This document shows positions 33,624 to 43,808 of a DNA stretch of 64,000 nt, piece after piece (position 1 is the first letter of the stretch; each line of letters opens with the position of its first letter). Position numbers and translations under genes: made by a program. The stretch spans positions 119,991 to 183,990 of the forward strand of contig NZ_AQYB01000031.1 in assembly GCF_000377005.1 (NCBI RefSeq). Direction: 5' to 3'. Origin of the DNA: Streptococcus minor DSM 17118 (GTDB lineage Bacteria > Bacillota > Bacilli > Lactobacillales > Streptococcaceae). Under the pieces are notes generated by a model. The model did not search any database. It saw only the letters and a list, made by a program, of their open reading frames with translations, and was not told the origin of the DNA.

Positions 33624-33791
33624 ATGAAGAAACTCATCGCCTACATTCTGGCATTTGTCGCTTGCGCTTGGCTTGTCAATTACGCCGTCAAGCTAATTCT
33701 AGAAGTATGGCAAGTGTTAATCTTCGGAATAGTTGCTATGCTAGTTGGCTGGTTCGCCTTTCGAATTATCAAACATAAAGATTGGAGGTAA
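33624..33791 (+). CDS. Tiny membrane protein (55 aa) before the coupling ATPase
   Basis: 55 residues from ATG 33624 (AAAGGAG upstream). Two hydrophobic segments: about 4-20 (LIAYILAFVACAWLVNY) and 28-47 (VWQVLIFGIVAMLVGWFAF), ending in a basic tail. Its last codons hold the GGAGGT ribosome site of the ATPase gene, whose ATG is 3 bases past the stop. It could be a membrane partner of the VirD4-like protein, which itself lacks obvious membrane segments; this is inferred from coupling only. Confidence 0.6.
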   Translation: MKKLIAYILAFVACAWLVNYAVKLILEVWQVLIFGIVAMLVGWFAFRIIKHKDWR

Positions 33792-33793
33792 AG

Positions 33794-36019
33794 ATGAAGC
33801 GTCAATTTGAAGCCTTGTCGTGGAGTGAATGGACTTGGCAAAGACCTTTTTCAGAAGAAGATGTTCGGTCGCTTCTCGGTCAGTTGGTTGGATTGAGCCG
33901 GCGCAAAGCAATTGTTTTTGAAGTCAGAATCAAGCAGAACAAAGTTCGCTATCTACTCGGAACAGAAGAAGCAGACAAAATCCACATTCAAAATCTGATT
34001 AAATTGCATCGAAAAATTCAATTTTCGAAAGCTCCCAAGCGTGAAGCCGTCTCAATTGCTCGCATGGTCGAAATCAAGCAATCGCACTACGCTCTTCAAA
34101 CGCAGTCAATGGAAGACATGATTCGTTCTGTTTTAGCGTTATCAAAAGCGGTTCAAACAAATGAAGAAATTGTCATTCAGCTCATTCTTGGTCAAGGGTT
34201 GCCACCAAAACCAGAACCGAAACAACTACCCAATCTGTCGGCGCGTTGGTATCAGGTTATTACTAACAATATTCCAGAGCTATCGGAAAACTCCAAAAAG
34301 CTCATGCGCCAAAAGTTAAGGCAAGCTACCTTCAGGTGCGAGATTCATGTTGGTATATCGTCTCGGAGTATCTTACGAAGTAAAGAATTTTTCTCCAGCC
34401 TAACAAGTAGCTTTCGAATGTTAGAGACGACTGCTCGGATTGATTTGAAGTCAATACCTGCGAGCAAGATTCAAACCGCCCAAGCGCCGTGGTCTTATCC
34501 ATATAGTTTGGCAATTTCTGACCTTGCTTCATTCTTACTCTTGCCAATTGGTGAAGAAAAAATATCTGGCGTTCCTGCTATCCACCCAAAACTGACAACG
34601 CCACCGCTTGGCTACAATCTTGGGAAAAATACTGCCAGAAGTTTAGCCCAAACCATAGAAAGTCAACCAAGACCAATTCAAATCACTAGCCAATCCGCCA
34701 AAAAACATTGTATGTGGTTGGGTTCAACGGGTTGCGGAAAAACTACAGCAATGAGCCACTTGATTCTGTCGGATATTCGGTCAAGAAATCATAGCATTGT
34801 GGTGATTGATGCCAAAGGTCAACTCACACACGAAATTCTAGAGCGAACGCCACCAGAACATGACCAAGATATTGTCGTTATCTCGCCAACCTCAAAAAGG
34901 CTGGTCGGAATCAACCCGTTCGAACTAACCAAACAAGGTATTGAACCAGAAGTTATCGCCGACTATCTCTTGGAATTGTTCAAAGGGTTGTATCCAGACC
35001 ATTTCGGAATCTATTCTTTGGATATTCTGTCGCATAGCTTTTTAACGCTCGCCAGAACGCCAAACGCTACACTTGCCATGTTGCCGAGTTTATTGACTAA
35101 CAAACACTTCAGGCAAAAAATCCTCAAAGACTTGAAAGACCCGATTGGCTTAGAAAGTTTCTGGAACTGGTTTGAACTATTAAGCGATGCTCAACGCCAC
35201 CAGATGTTAAACCCAATTTTGAATAAATTTCGTCAGTTCTTGCTTCGCCCACAACTCAGGGCGATGCTTGGACAAGCTCAGCCCAAAATCAGCCTGGCGG
35301 AAATTTTCAAATCTCGAAAAATTGTTCTGATACCGCTCAATAAGGCGGTTATCGGCTCGGAATCTGCCAAACTCATTGGTAGCCTTATCACTTCTATGCT
35401 CTGGATGTTGATTTTGCGCCAATCTGCGGTTGAACCAAGCAAACGCCAATCGGTCTTTGTTTATATTGATGAAACGCCTAGCTTTTTGGGGCTTCCTAAC
35501 GCCAATCTGGACGAAGCTCTTTCACAATCTCGCCAGTTTAATGTTGGCTGGAATATCGGTTTCCAACATTTGGCGCAACTTTCTCCTCAGCTCAAAGCAG
35601 GCATCGAATCCAACGTCGCCAACAAAATTGTCTTTGGCCTGAACTTGAACGAAGCCAAAGAAATGGCAAAATCCACGCTCGAACTCGAAAAAGAAGACTT
35701 TTATTCCTTGCCACCATTTTGGGCGTATATTCGAACCGAGGTCTCACCTAACACTTATCGCTGGATTATTGGCAAGACTTTTCTGCCTAGTCCAAAAATA
35801 CGAGATAGCCGAGCGCCATATCTGAATAACTTGACCAAATACGGGCAAAATATAGCAGAATTAGAGCAAGAATTTCGGCAGTGGAATACAGAAAAAGTAA
35901 CTTCGAAGCCTAGTGAATGTCATATCGATTTAGCGGATTTGGGTCGAAAAAAGCGTTCCAATCGGTCTTCGAATCGTGTAGGTGAAGAAACCCCAGCCGA
36001 CAGCGACAAATCGGGCTAA
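33794..36019 (+). CDS. VirD4/TraG-like type IV coupling ATPase
   Basis: 741 residues from ATG 33794. Walker A is WLGSTGCGKTTAMSHLIL (near residue 315), then SIVVIDAKGQLTHEIL, and Walker B in VFVYIDETPSFLGLP (near 560) followed by SQSRQFNVGWNIGFQHLAQL, the pattern of conjugative coupling proteins and HerA-like ATPases. The N-terminal 270 residues are element-specific. It would hand the relaxase-DNA complex to a host or helper secretion channel. No N-terminal membrane helices are clear, which is unusual for VirD4; the two-segment protein upstream may supply the anchor. Confidence 0.82.
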   Translation: MKRQFEALSWSEWTWQRPFSEEDVRSLLGQLVGLSRRKAIVFEVRIKQNKVRYLLGTEEADKIHIQNLIKLHRKIQFSKAPKREAVSIARMVEIKQSHYALQTQSMEDMIRSVLALSKAVQTNEEIVIQLILGQGLPPKPEPKQLPNLSARWYQVITNNIPELSENSKKLMRQKLRQATFRCEIHVGISSRSILRSKEFFSSLTSSFRMLETTARIDLKSIPASKIQTAQAPWSYPYSLAISDLASFLLLPIGEEKISGVPAIHPKLTTPPLGYNLGKNTARSLAQTIESQPRPIQITSQSAKKHCMWLGSTGCGKTTAMSHLILSDIRSRNHSIVVIDAKGQLTHEILERTPPEHDQDIVVISPTSKRLVGINPFELTKQGIEPEVIADYLLELFKGLYPDHFGIYSLDILSHSFLTLARTPNATLAMLPSLLTNKHFRQKILKDLKDPIGLESFWNWFELLSDAQRHQMLNPILNKFRQFLLRPQLRAMLGQAQPKISLAEIFKSRKIVLIPLNKAVIGSESAKLIGSLITSMLWMLILRQSAVEPSKRQSVFVYIDETPSFLGLPNANLDEALSQSRQFNVGWNIGFQHLAQLSPQLKAGIESNVANKIVFGLNLNEAKEMAKSTLELEKEDFYSLPPFWAYIRTEVSPNTYRWIIGKTFLPSPKIRDSRAPYLNNLTKYGQNIAELEQEFRQWNTEKVTSKPSECHIDLADLGRKKRSNRSSNRVGEETPADSDKSG

Positions 36020-36105
36020 AAGCTAGAAGTTTTCACACGACTTACTCCGTAATTAGGCTATTTTTACGGCAACACAAACTCAACTTTTTAAGGAGAACAA
36101 AACAG

Positions 36106-36903
36106 ATGAAATGGAATCAACTAACGGCTAACGATATAGCAATTCTGCATTTTCTGAATCAAGCACGCCTTGCCACCACTCACCAACTCGCCCGCTTATT
36201 TTATTCAGACAGTCCCAGCCCAGAAACTGCTATTCGTCGCGCCAATTTTACCACGAAAAGACTAAAGCAAGAAGGCTTAATCTCACACCTAGACCGCCGA
36301 ATTGGCGGCGCGCGAAAAGGCTCTGCGTCTTATGTTTGGCAAATAACTTTTCAAGGCTTGAAAGTCTTAAAAGGCAAAGATAACACGATTGCGCTCAGAT
36401 ACAAAAATCGCTACGAACCAACCCAACACCATGTCGAACACACTCTGGCAATAACTGAAATTTTTGTCGAAACGATTGAAGTTGCTAGAAATTCCGGTGC
36501 GATTTCTCTTGAAGATTTTTCCTTTGAGCCGACTTCATGGCGTGATTATCAAAAACTTTCTGGTGTTGGCTTGACACTCAAACCCGACGCTTATCTGGAG
36601 TTATTAAATGGCGAATATGAAGACCATTACTTCTTAGAGATAGACCGAAGCACCGAAAGCCTCGCTCGTGTGGTCAATACGTGCAAGAAGTATATCGAAT
36701 ACTATCGTTCTGGAATCGAACAGCGCCAAAAAGAAGTTTTTCCGTATGTTCTTTGGATTGTGCCAGACGACAAGCGCAAGACGGCAATTTCCAAAGCAAT
36801 TCAAAATGAACTATATAACTTTTGGGAATTGTTTACCGTGATAACGCTAGATGAATATCAAAGTTATATCAAAGGAGGTTTGGAAAATGAATCAGAAGAA
36901 TAA
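36106..36903 (+). CDS. Replication-relaxation (Replic_Relax) family protein
   Basis: 265 residues. An N-terminal winged helix (LTANDIAILHFLNQARLATT, HQLARLFY, RRANFTTKRLKQEGLISHLD) is followed by an alpha/beta domain with KPDAYLELLNGEYEDHYFLE and IDRSTESLARVVNTCKKYIEYY, whose acidic and basic residues recall a nuclease-like fold. The family (PF13814) acts in replication initiation or relaxation of plasmids and mobilizable elements, so this is the likely relaxase or initiator. AAGGAG upstream. The next gene overlaps its end. Confidence 0.78.
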   Translation: MKWNQLTANDIAILHFLNQARLATTHQLARLFYSDSPSPETAIRRANFTTKRLKQEGLISHLDRRIGGARKGSASYVWQITFQGLKVLKGKDNTIALRYKNRYEPTQHHVEHTLAITEIFVETIEVARNSGAISLEDFSFEPTSWRDYQKLSGVGLTLKPDAYLELLNGEYEDHYFLEIDRSTESLARVVNTCKKYIEYYRSGIEQRQKEVFPYVLWIVPDDKRKTAISKAIQNELYNFWELFTVITLDEYQSYIKGGLENESEE

Positions 36904-37054
36904 AGACCGAGATTCAAGCCAAGCCCCGCACACCTTAGCAGAACACCGTCGAATTGGTCGAACGACTTACTACATTTACCATTCTTTTACTGGAAAAAGA
37001 CCGCTTGAAAAAGTGCTAGAAAGGTTGATTTTAAGCGATAAATCACTGTTTTAA
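36887..37054 (+). CDS. TnpW-like small transposon protein (55 aa)
   Basis: 55 residues from ATG 36887 (AAAGGAGG upstream), overlapping the previous gene by 17 bases. After a polar lead it reads RRIGRTTYYIYHSFTGKRPL, EKVLERLILSD, close to the pattern RIGxTTYxVxxHFSxTSxETxxDKxxRLI of transposon-encoded TnpW proteins that accompany TnpX-type recombinases in clostridial elements. It could be an accessory factor for excision; that function is inferred. Confidence 0.6.
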   Translation: MNQKNKDRDSSQAPHTLAEHRRIGRTTYYIYHSFTGKRPLEKVLERLILSDKSLF

Positions 37055-37066
37055 CAGTAGTAAAAA

Positions 37067-37075
37067 TGGTATAAT
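37067..37075 (+). promoter_or_regulatory. Extended -10 of the large recombinase gene
   Basis: TGG-TATAAT with the TATAAT at 37070-37075, 40 bases before the ATG. A CTGTTTTAACAG palindrome (37046-37057) occupies the -35 area. Confidence 0.55.
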
Positions 37076-37114
37076 AGTAGTATAGGTGTGTGAACTCCAA
37101 AAAGGAGAAAACAC

Positions 37115-38809
37115 ATGAACAGAACTTTGACAATTCCATATTATAACCAAGTAGATACTTCTAGACTTTCGAGCATTACGGTCGTTTATTGTCGCTTGAG
37201 TCAAGATGACGGACTAAACGGAGACAGCAATTCAATCATCAATCAGAAGAAGATTTTGTCTGAAGCCGTTCAGCGTGAGCGTTTAGAAAATCCGATTCTG
37301 TTTGTTGATGACGGATATAGCGGAACGAATTTTGACCGACCAGCTATTTCAGAAGCGTTACGGTTGGTGGAAAATGGACAGGTTTCAAACTTCATTGTTA
37401 AGGATTTAAGCCGTTTAGGGCGGTCTTATATCAAGGTTGGACAACTAACGGAAATTACTTTTCCTAGTTTTGATGTTCGATTTATCGCCCTAAATGACGG
37501 TGTTGATTCGAACAAGCCCAACGAAACCAATTCGATTTTCTTACCAATCAAGAGCCTCATGGATGAAATGTATGCGGCGGACACCAGCAAGAAGATTCGG
37601 GCGGTTATTCAAGCCAAAGCTAAAGCAGGCGAACGAGTGACAACAAATCCGCCTTATGGCTATCTAAAAGACCCCGAAAACCCCAAGAACTGGATAGCTG
37701 ACCCCGTAGCTAGCGAGGTTGTGAAGCGGATTTTTCAAGAAGCTAAAAACGGTAAAAGCCTGACCGAGATTGCGAAACTTTTAGAGAGCGAAAAAATCTT
37801 CAAACCAGACCGTTATCGCTTAGAGATTGGATTGAAGCCGATTTCTTCTAGTTCAAATGTCGAAACTTTGCCATATTATTGGACTAGGGAGACTTTAAGC
37901 GCAATTTTGTCTCGTGAAGAATATCTGGGGCATACGGTCAATCTTCGAACGCAGACCAAATCTTACAAGGACAAGCGGTCAATCGATAAGCCCAAAGAAG
38001 ATTGGCTAATTTTCAAAGATACACACGAGGCAATTATAGACCAAGAAACTTTCGATATTGTTCAGAAAATGCGCAATCACAAGCGGTCTAATCAGCGCTA
38101 CAAAAACCGTGTTGGTCATGAAAATCTGTTTGCGGGGCTGGTCTTTTGTGGAACTTGTGGGCGCAAGCACTATTTTTGTCCACAGGAGAAAAACGGGCTG
38201 AATCACGACCACTACAAATGTTCTGGCTATCGCAAGCCGATTGACGGTTGTGAAAATCCGCACTATATTCAAAAATCTGCTTTGATTGAGATTGTAGGCG
38301 TAAAACTTCGGCAAACCATTCAGGAAATTCAACTAGACAAAGATAAGTTCTTGAAAAAGCTAGAGCAACAAAGTCAAGTTAAATTTTCGAAAGATAACCA
38401 ACGCCAGCGCCAACAACTCCAAAAAGATGAACTTCGTTCGAAAGAGATTGACACGATTATTCAAAAGCTCTATGAAGATAATCTACTTGGGAAAATTTCT
38501 GATGACCGTTTCGTAAAGTTAAGTCATAGCTATGAAGACGAACAGAAACAGCTTCAAACTTCAATCTTAGATTTAACAGAAAAACTCGCCAAACAACAAG
38601 AAGATAGCCAAAACATCTCCAAGTTTATGGCAAGAATTTCCAAATATACAGAACTACCAGAATTAACCGTTGAAATAGTGAACGAACTGATTGACAAGAT
38701 TGTAATTCACAAGCCAACAGGCACCAAGCGCAATCGAATCATTCAGGTTGATATTCACTACAACTTTATCGGAAAACTAAACAACGAAAAAGCGAGTCAG
38801 GCGGACTGA
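37115..38809 (+). CDS. Large serine recombinase, TnpX/TndX type (element integrase)
   Basis: 564 residues. N-terminal serine-recombinase domain with the nucleophile in VVYCRLSQDDG (near residue 29), the SGTNFDRPAI and KDLSRLGRSYIKVGQ motifs; a recombinase domain (PPYGYLKDPENPKNWIADP, then SREEYLGHTVN); a zinc ribbon (LVFCGTCGRKHYFC, C of YKCSGYR); and a long C-terminal coiled coil (about 425-520). It would excise and integrate the element at short sites with a central dinucleotide. It is the last gene of the element, so the right attachment site should be close to 38810-38850. Confidence 0.9.
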   Translation: MNRTLTIPYYNQVDTSRLSSITVVYCRLSQDDGLNGDSNSIINQKKILSEAVQRERLENPILFVDDGYSGTNFDRPAISEALRLVENGQVSNFIVKDLSRLGRSYIKVGQLTEITFPSFDVRFIALNDGVDSNKPNETNSIFLPIKSLMDEMYAADTSKKIRAVIQAKAKAGERVTTNPPYGYLKDPENPKNWIADPVASEVVKRIFQEAKNGKSLTEIAKLLESEKIFKPDRYRLEIGLKPISSSSNVETLPYYWTRETLSAILSREEYLGHTVNLRTQTKSYKDKRSIDKPKEDWLIFKDTHEAIIDQETFDIVQKMRNHKRSNQRYKNRVGHENLFAGLVFCGTCGRKHYFCPQEKNGLNHDHYKCSGYRKPIDGCENPHYIQKSALIEIVGVKLRQTIQEIQLDKDKFLKKLEQQSQVKFSKDNQRQRQQLQKDELRSKEIDTIIQKLYEDNLLGKISDDRFVKLSHSYEDEQKQLQTSILDLTEKLAKQQEDSQNISKFMARISKYTELPELTVEIVNELIDKIVIHKPTGTKRNRIIQVDIHYNFIGKLNNEKASQAD

Positions 38810-38849
38810 CTCGCTGATATTGCCTATAATAACTAAACTGCTTTTTGTC

Positions 38850-38876
38850 AGCTGAGCTAAAGCCCAGCTTTTTTTA
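38850..38876. terminator. Terminator at the right edge of the element
   Basis: AGCTGAGC-TAAA-GCCCAGCT with one mismatch, followed by T7 on the plus strand. It also lies just past the convergent minus-strand gene. Confidence 0.75.
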
Positions 38877-39206
38877 TTCATTATGGTACTTTTTATCTCT
38901 TTCAGGGATATTTTCTTGATCAGAGCGGTAGCGCTCGGCCCGAACAGTTAAACTATATTTTTCTCTGAGGTCCAGGATGTCTTGCATCATAGGAGAAGCA
39001 TGGTGAATATCTAGGGCTTCTTGGTCTTTCCAAGTATCCACCAAGAGGATAGTTTCGGGATCAGATAGGGACTGGTAGTAGTTATAGGCGAGATTGCCTG
39101 GCTCTTGGCGAATTTTTGTCGCGATGCCGGTTTCTTCCATTTCTGTTACAAAGAGACTAGCGGAGCCATTTTGTCCACTATAGTAGAGTTGCATGGTGAT
39201 AGTCAT
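38874..39206 (-). CDS. Antibiotic biosynthesis monooxygenase (ABM) domain protein
   Basis: 110 residues, minus strand, ATG 39206 with GGAAGGAA. A ferredoxin-like ABM domain is suggested by MTITMQLYYSG, the YNYYQSLSDPETILLVDTWK segment (a Tyr/Trp pair typical of quinol monooxygenase YgiN-like proteins) and ALDIHHASPMMQDI. The small C-terminal charged tail is variable. Probably co-transcribed with the AraC regulator 27 bases upstream. Confidence 0.78.
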   Translation of the reverse strand: MTITMQLYYSGQNGSASLFVTEMEETGIATKIRQEPGNLAYNYYQSLSDPETILLVDTWKDQEALDIHHASPMMQDILDLREKYSLTVRAERYRSDQENIPERDKKYHNE

Positions 39207-39233
39207 AGATTTTTCCTTCCATTTTTGGACTGT

Positions 39234-40157
39234 TTACAATTTTTCAGGTCGAGTGCCAATATAACTATGCTTCTTGCGGAATTGCTTCCGGTAGCGGCTA
39301 GGTGTCATATGGTAGTAGCGTTTGAACTGACGATTAAAGTTGGAAAGGTTATTGAAGCCAACCTGATTGGAAATCTCCAATACAGTTTTGAGACTGGATG
39401 TCAGTAGACTACAGGCTTCACGAAGACGGACTTGGATGACAAACTCCATACAGGAGGTGCCTGTCTGCTGCTTGAAAACAGACATAAAGTGAGTCTTGCT
39501 ATACCCCATGTAATCGGCCATCTCCTCGATGGTCAGATTTTCCTGATAGTGGTGATGGATATGATCAATCAACCCCCGTAGTTTTTCATTCTTACGGTAA
39601 AGATTATCTGTATTCTTCTTGATAATATAATCATGCTGATAGAGGAGATGTAGAAATTGAAAAAGCTGACTTTTGAGCAGAAGCTCATAATAAGGTTCCT
39701 GCCTTTTGATGATGTCAAAGATAGTAAAGAGAACTTCTTTGATAGCAGAATAACCTTCCTGATGAGGCTGAATGCGAAGGACAGTTTTTAAAATGTCATG
39801 TTGCAAAGGCTGTAGGTAGAGCATGGAGGTTTGATCCAGGTTGGACGTTCCCAAGAAGTCCAAGTGGTATACCAGACTGTCAGTTACATGCTCCAAATCT
39901 TGGATAGGGTGAATAGAGTGCATGGCATTTGGTCGAATCAGGATGATGTCACCAGTCTGACTATCAAAATAATGATAGTCAATATGGTAACGGGCAGAAC
40001 CTTCATAGACATAATTGATTTCAAATTCATTGTGCCAATGAAAAAGCACATCGGGAATCCCGTTTTGGACATGGGTATGGTAATATTTGAGTGGCATCAA
40101 GTGGTTATCATAATCAATCTGATGCTGGAAAAACTGATCTGTTAAATGTTGCTTCAT
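39234..40157 (-). CDS. AraC-family transcriptional regulator
   Basis: 307 residues. N-terminal cupin sugar-sensing domain (about 20-140: LFHWHNEFEINYVYEGSARY, IDYHYFDSQTGDIILIRPNA). C-terminal double helix-turn-helix (about 205-300: LTIEEMADYMGYSKTHFMSV, then ILEISNQVGFNNLSNFNRQF with the FNRQFKRYYHMTPSRYR signature). It is divergent from the VOC gene and the sugar genes to the right, and probably controls part of that region. Confidence 0.9.
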   Translation of the reverse strand: MKQHLTDQFFQHQIDYDNHLMPLKYYHTHVQNGIPDVLFHWHNEFEINYVYEGSARYHIDYHYFDSQTGDIILIRPNAMHSIHPIQDLEHVTDSLVYHLDFLGTSNLDQTSMLYLQPLQHDILKTVLRIQPHQEGYSAIKEVLFTIFDIIKRQEPYYELLLKSQLFQFLHLLYQHDYIIKKNTDNLYRKNEKLRGLIDHIHHHYQENLTIEEMADYMGYSKTHFMSVFKQQTGTSCMEFVIQVRLREACSLLTSSLKTVLEISNQVGFNNLSNFNRQFKRYYHMTPSRYRKQFRKKHSYIGTRPEKL

Positions 40158-40216
40158 AAGGGCCTCTTTATCGGATGATAATATCAGTATGCCATATTAT
40201 TAGCTTAGAAAAGGGG

Positions 40217-40245
40217 TTACAATCCATTTATACTATATTTATACA
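40217..40245 (+). promoter_or_regulatory. Promoter of the VOC-protein gene
   Basis: TTACAA (40217-40222), 17-bp spacer, TATACA (40240-40245), in the divergent region with the AraC gene. Confidence 0.6.
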
Positions 40246-40274
40246 AAAAATTCAAGTTAAGGGGAAATGCTGCT

Positions 40275-40658
40275 ATGAAGATTGAACATGTGGCACTTTA
40301 CGTTAGGGACTTAGAAGGAGCAAGGGCTTTTTTTGAAAAGTATTTTGCAGCACAATCCAATGACCTTTATCACAATCCAAAAACTCATTTTTCCTCCTAC
40401 TTCCTGAGTTTTATGGATGGAGCAAGGTTGGAAATCATGCAGAAATCTACCATTAGTCAGGACATGCTCCCTGTCGAGCGTCTGGGCTTTATTCACCTAG
40501 CTTTTTCCTTGGGCTCTAAGGAAAAGGTTGACCAGCTAACAGAGCGTCTGAAAGAAGATGGTTACGAGGTAGTTTCTGGCCCCAGAACAACTGGTGACGG
40601 TTATTACGAATCCTGTCTTCTTGGCTTTGAAGGAAATACGATTGAATTGACAATTTAG
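40275..40658 (+). CDS. VOC (glyoxalase/bleomycin-resistance) superfamily protein
   Basis: 127 residues with the paired beta-alpha-beta-beta-beta modules: MKIEHVALYVRDLEGARAFF and FIHLAFSLGSKEKVDQLTER. Metal ligands fit H5, E54 (ARLEIM), H75 (FIHLAF) and E123 (NTIELTI), as in glyoxalase I-like enzymes. The substrate is unknown. Ribosome site AAGGGG. Confidence 0.82.
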   Translation: MKIEHVALYVRDLEGARAFFEKYFAAQSNDLYHNPKTHFSSYFLSFMDGARLEIMQKSTISQDMLPVERLGFIHLAFSLGSKEKVDQLTERLKEDGYEVVSGPRTTGDGYYESCLLGFEGNTIELTI

Positions 40659-40711
40659 CGGACTCATCATTAGATTACATACCAGTAAACCCAAAAGGAG
40701 TTTTTCAACGG

Positions 40712-40917
<206 letters not shown>

Positions 40918-41197
40918 GGCTCACCTCTTATTTATTTAGAATGGTCTGCATTTAGTAGCCATTCTTTTTTAGGAGAAACGAAGACTGGCAAGTAATCGAT
41001 AACGATAGGAAAGATATAGCTGTTTGAATGATTGACGAAATAGTTGTTTCAAAGCAGAGCAGGTTTGATATAGTTTTATCCGCAGTCAAAAGATGCAATA
41101 GCAGAGGAAAGTATCATCATAACAGTGGATAGGACTAGTTCCTTGCTAGACAATATGGTAAGATACTATGTATTATCACTTAAAGAAAGAGGTTTTT
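40918..41197 (+). other. 280-base gap; terminator at 40939-40970
   Basis: GAATGG (40939-40944) pairs with CCATTC (40959-40964) followed by T6, the likely former terminator of the GH1 remnant. The rest is AT-rich with no supported feature. Confidence 0.6.
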
Positions 41198-42127
41198 ATG
41201 GCAGCACTTCAGACATTGGTTCCTGTATTTTTTATGCTGGGTCTAGGTTATCTATCTCGTGTTAAGAAATGGATTAGCCCAGAGCAAAAGGCTGGTGCCA
41301 ATACGATTGTCTTTACAGTATTATTTCCGATTATGATTTTTAGTTTGTTGGGGTCTGCCCAGTTGCGCCTGGAAACAGCAGGGATAATAGTCTATGTGAC
41401 AGTAGCCTTCTTTTTAGCCATGATACTAGGTAAGATATTAGGGACTTTTACCGGGATAAAGCAGGCTCATTTTTCACCTTATCTTTTAACAACAGTCGAA
41501 GGTGGAGCAGTAGCATTACCTCTTTATCTCTCTATCGTTGGGCAATCCAGTAATACAGTCATCTTTGATTTGGCAGGCTCCATTATTGCTTTTTTGGTTA
41601 TTCCTATAATGATTGCAAAGACATCTGAGGGGCAGAAATCATGGAGTCAATTGGCTAAAGAAGTCTTCTTTCATCCCTTTGTAATCGCCATTTTGCTAGG
41701 ACTTTTCTTCAATCTTACTGGACTCCAATCATGGATATTGCAATCATCCTTCGCATCCCTTTATACGGGGATTATAGATAAGGCAACAGGACCGATTTTG
41801 GGTATGATTCTCTTTGTCTTAGGCTACGATTTTCATCTTGACTTCCATACGCTCAAGTCCATGCTTCGTTTGATGATGGTGAGGTTGGTTTACTATATTT
41901 TCGTCATCGCAGGTTTTTTCCTGCTTTTCCCAAGTTTTATGGCAGACAAGTTTTTCCTTATTGCTGTGCTATTGTATTTTATGTGCCCAACTGGTTTTGC
42001 TATGCCTCTCTTGATTCAGGATTCGTTTAAGGATGAAGGAGACCGTACCTATGTGGCGACCTTTATTTCTCTTTATATGGCTATTACGATTCTGGTTTAC
42101 ACAGTTCTGGTGGTCATTTTTGTATAA
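41198..42127 (+). CDS. AEC family transporter (auxin efflux carrier-like)
   Basis: 309 residues from ATG 41198 (AGAGG upstream; ATG 41168 lacks a site). About ten hydrophobic helices in two halves, beginning LQTLVPVFFMLGLGYL and VFTVLFPIMIFSLLGSAQ, with the broken helix YFMCPTGFAMPLLIQ near residue 265. Bacterial members move malate, lactate or amino acids; the substrate here is not known. Monocistronic. Confidence 0.85.
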   Translation: MAALQTLVPVFFMLGLGYLSRVKKWISPEQKAGANTIVFTVLFPIMIFSLLGSAQLRLETAGIIVYVTVAFFLAMILGKILGTFTGIKQAHFSPYLLTTVEGGAVALPLYLSIVGQSSNTVIFDLAGSIIAFLVIPIMIAKTSEGQKSWSQLAKEVFFHPFVIAILLGLFFNLTGLQSWILQSSFASLYTGIIDKATGPILGMILFVLGYDFHLDFHTLKSMLRLMMVRLVYYIFVIAGFFLLFPSFMADKFFLIAVLLYFMCPTGFAMPLLIQDSFKDEGDRTYVATFISLYMAITILVYTVLVVIFV

Positions 42128-42138
42128 AGATATGCTTT

Positions 42139-42160
42139 GTCAGCTTTAGCTGGCTTTTTT
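42139..42160 (+). terminator. Terminator after the AEC transporter
   Basis: TCAGC-TTTA-GCTGG stem followed by C-T6 (42154-42160). Confidence 0.65.
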
Positions 42161-42184
42161 GCTAGAGAGATGCTATTTGGCAGA

Positions 42185-42208
42185 ACAGAGGATAGTATCA
42201 GTTTTTCA
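42185..42208. repeat. 24-base dispersed repeat, copy 2
   Basis: ACAGAG-G-ATAGTATCAG-TTTTTCA, 23/24 match to 27516-27539. It lies 110 bases before the GH1 gene start. A GTGTAG...CTACAC stem (about 42261-42284) follows. Confidence 0.55.
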
Positions 42209-42314
42209 TAATATAGGATAGGAAAAGGCTTACATATTTTGATAAACTCAAGAGGACTACAGTGTAGCGGACTAACTTTCTACACATACTTAACTTTCTT
42301 TAAAAATGAGGTAA

Positions 42315-43799
<1,485 letters not shown>

Positions 43800-43808
43800 G
43801 GAGCGCTA

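Larger units (their letters stand above)
28715..38809. mobile_element. Integrative mobilizable element (IME), about 10 kb; ends approximate
   Basis: Bounds are those of the outermost element-like genes. Content in order: four small minus-strand genes, a small serine recombinase, a structured-RNA block, an unknown 370-residue protein, three small plus-strand genes, a VirD4/TraG-like coupling ATPase, a Replic_Relax protein, a TnpW-like protein and a TnpX/TndX-type large serine recombinase. There is a relaxation/coupling set but no mating-channel genes, so the element would need a helper for transfer. Codon choice (frequent GCG, CGC and TCG next to AAA/ATT-rich words) differs from the flanking chromosome. 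Both chromosomal flanks keep their own terminators. The attachment sites were not resolved. Confidence 0.8.

Noticed and set aside
36851..36886. Longer start of the TnpW-like gene
   Set aside because: The first 12 codons lie inside the Replic_Relax gene and have no ribosome site; ATG 36887 has AAAGGAGG.
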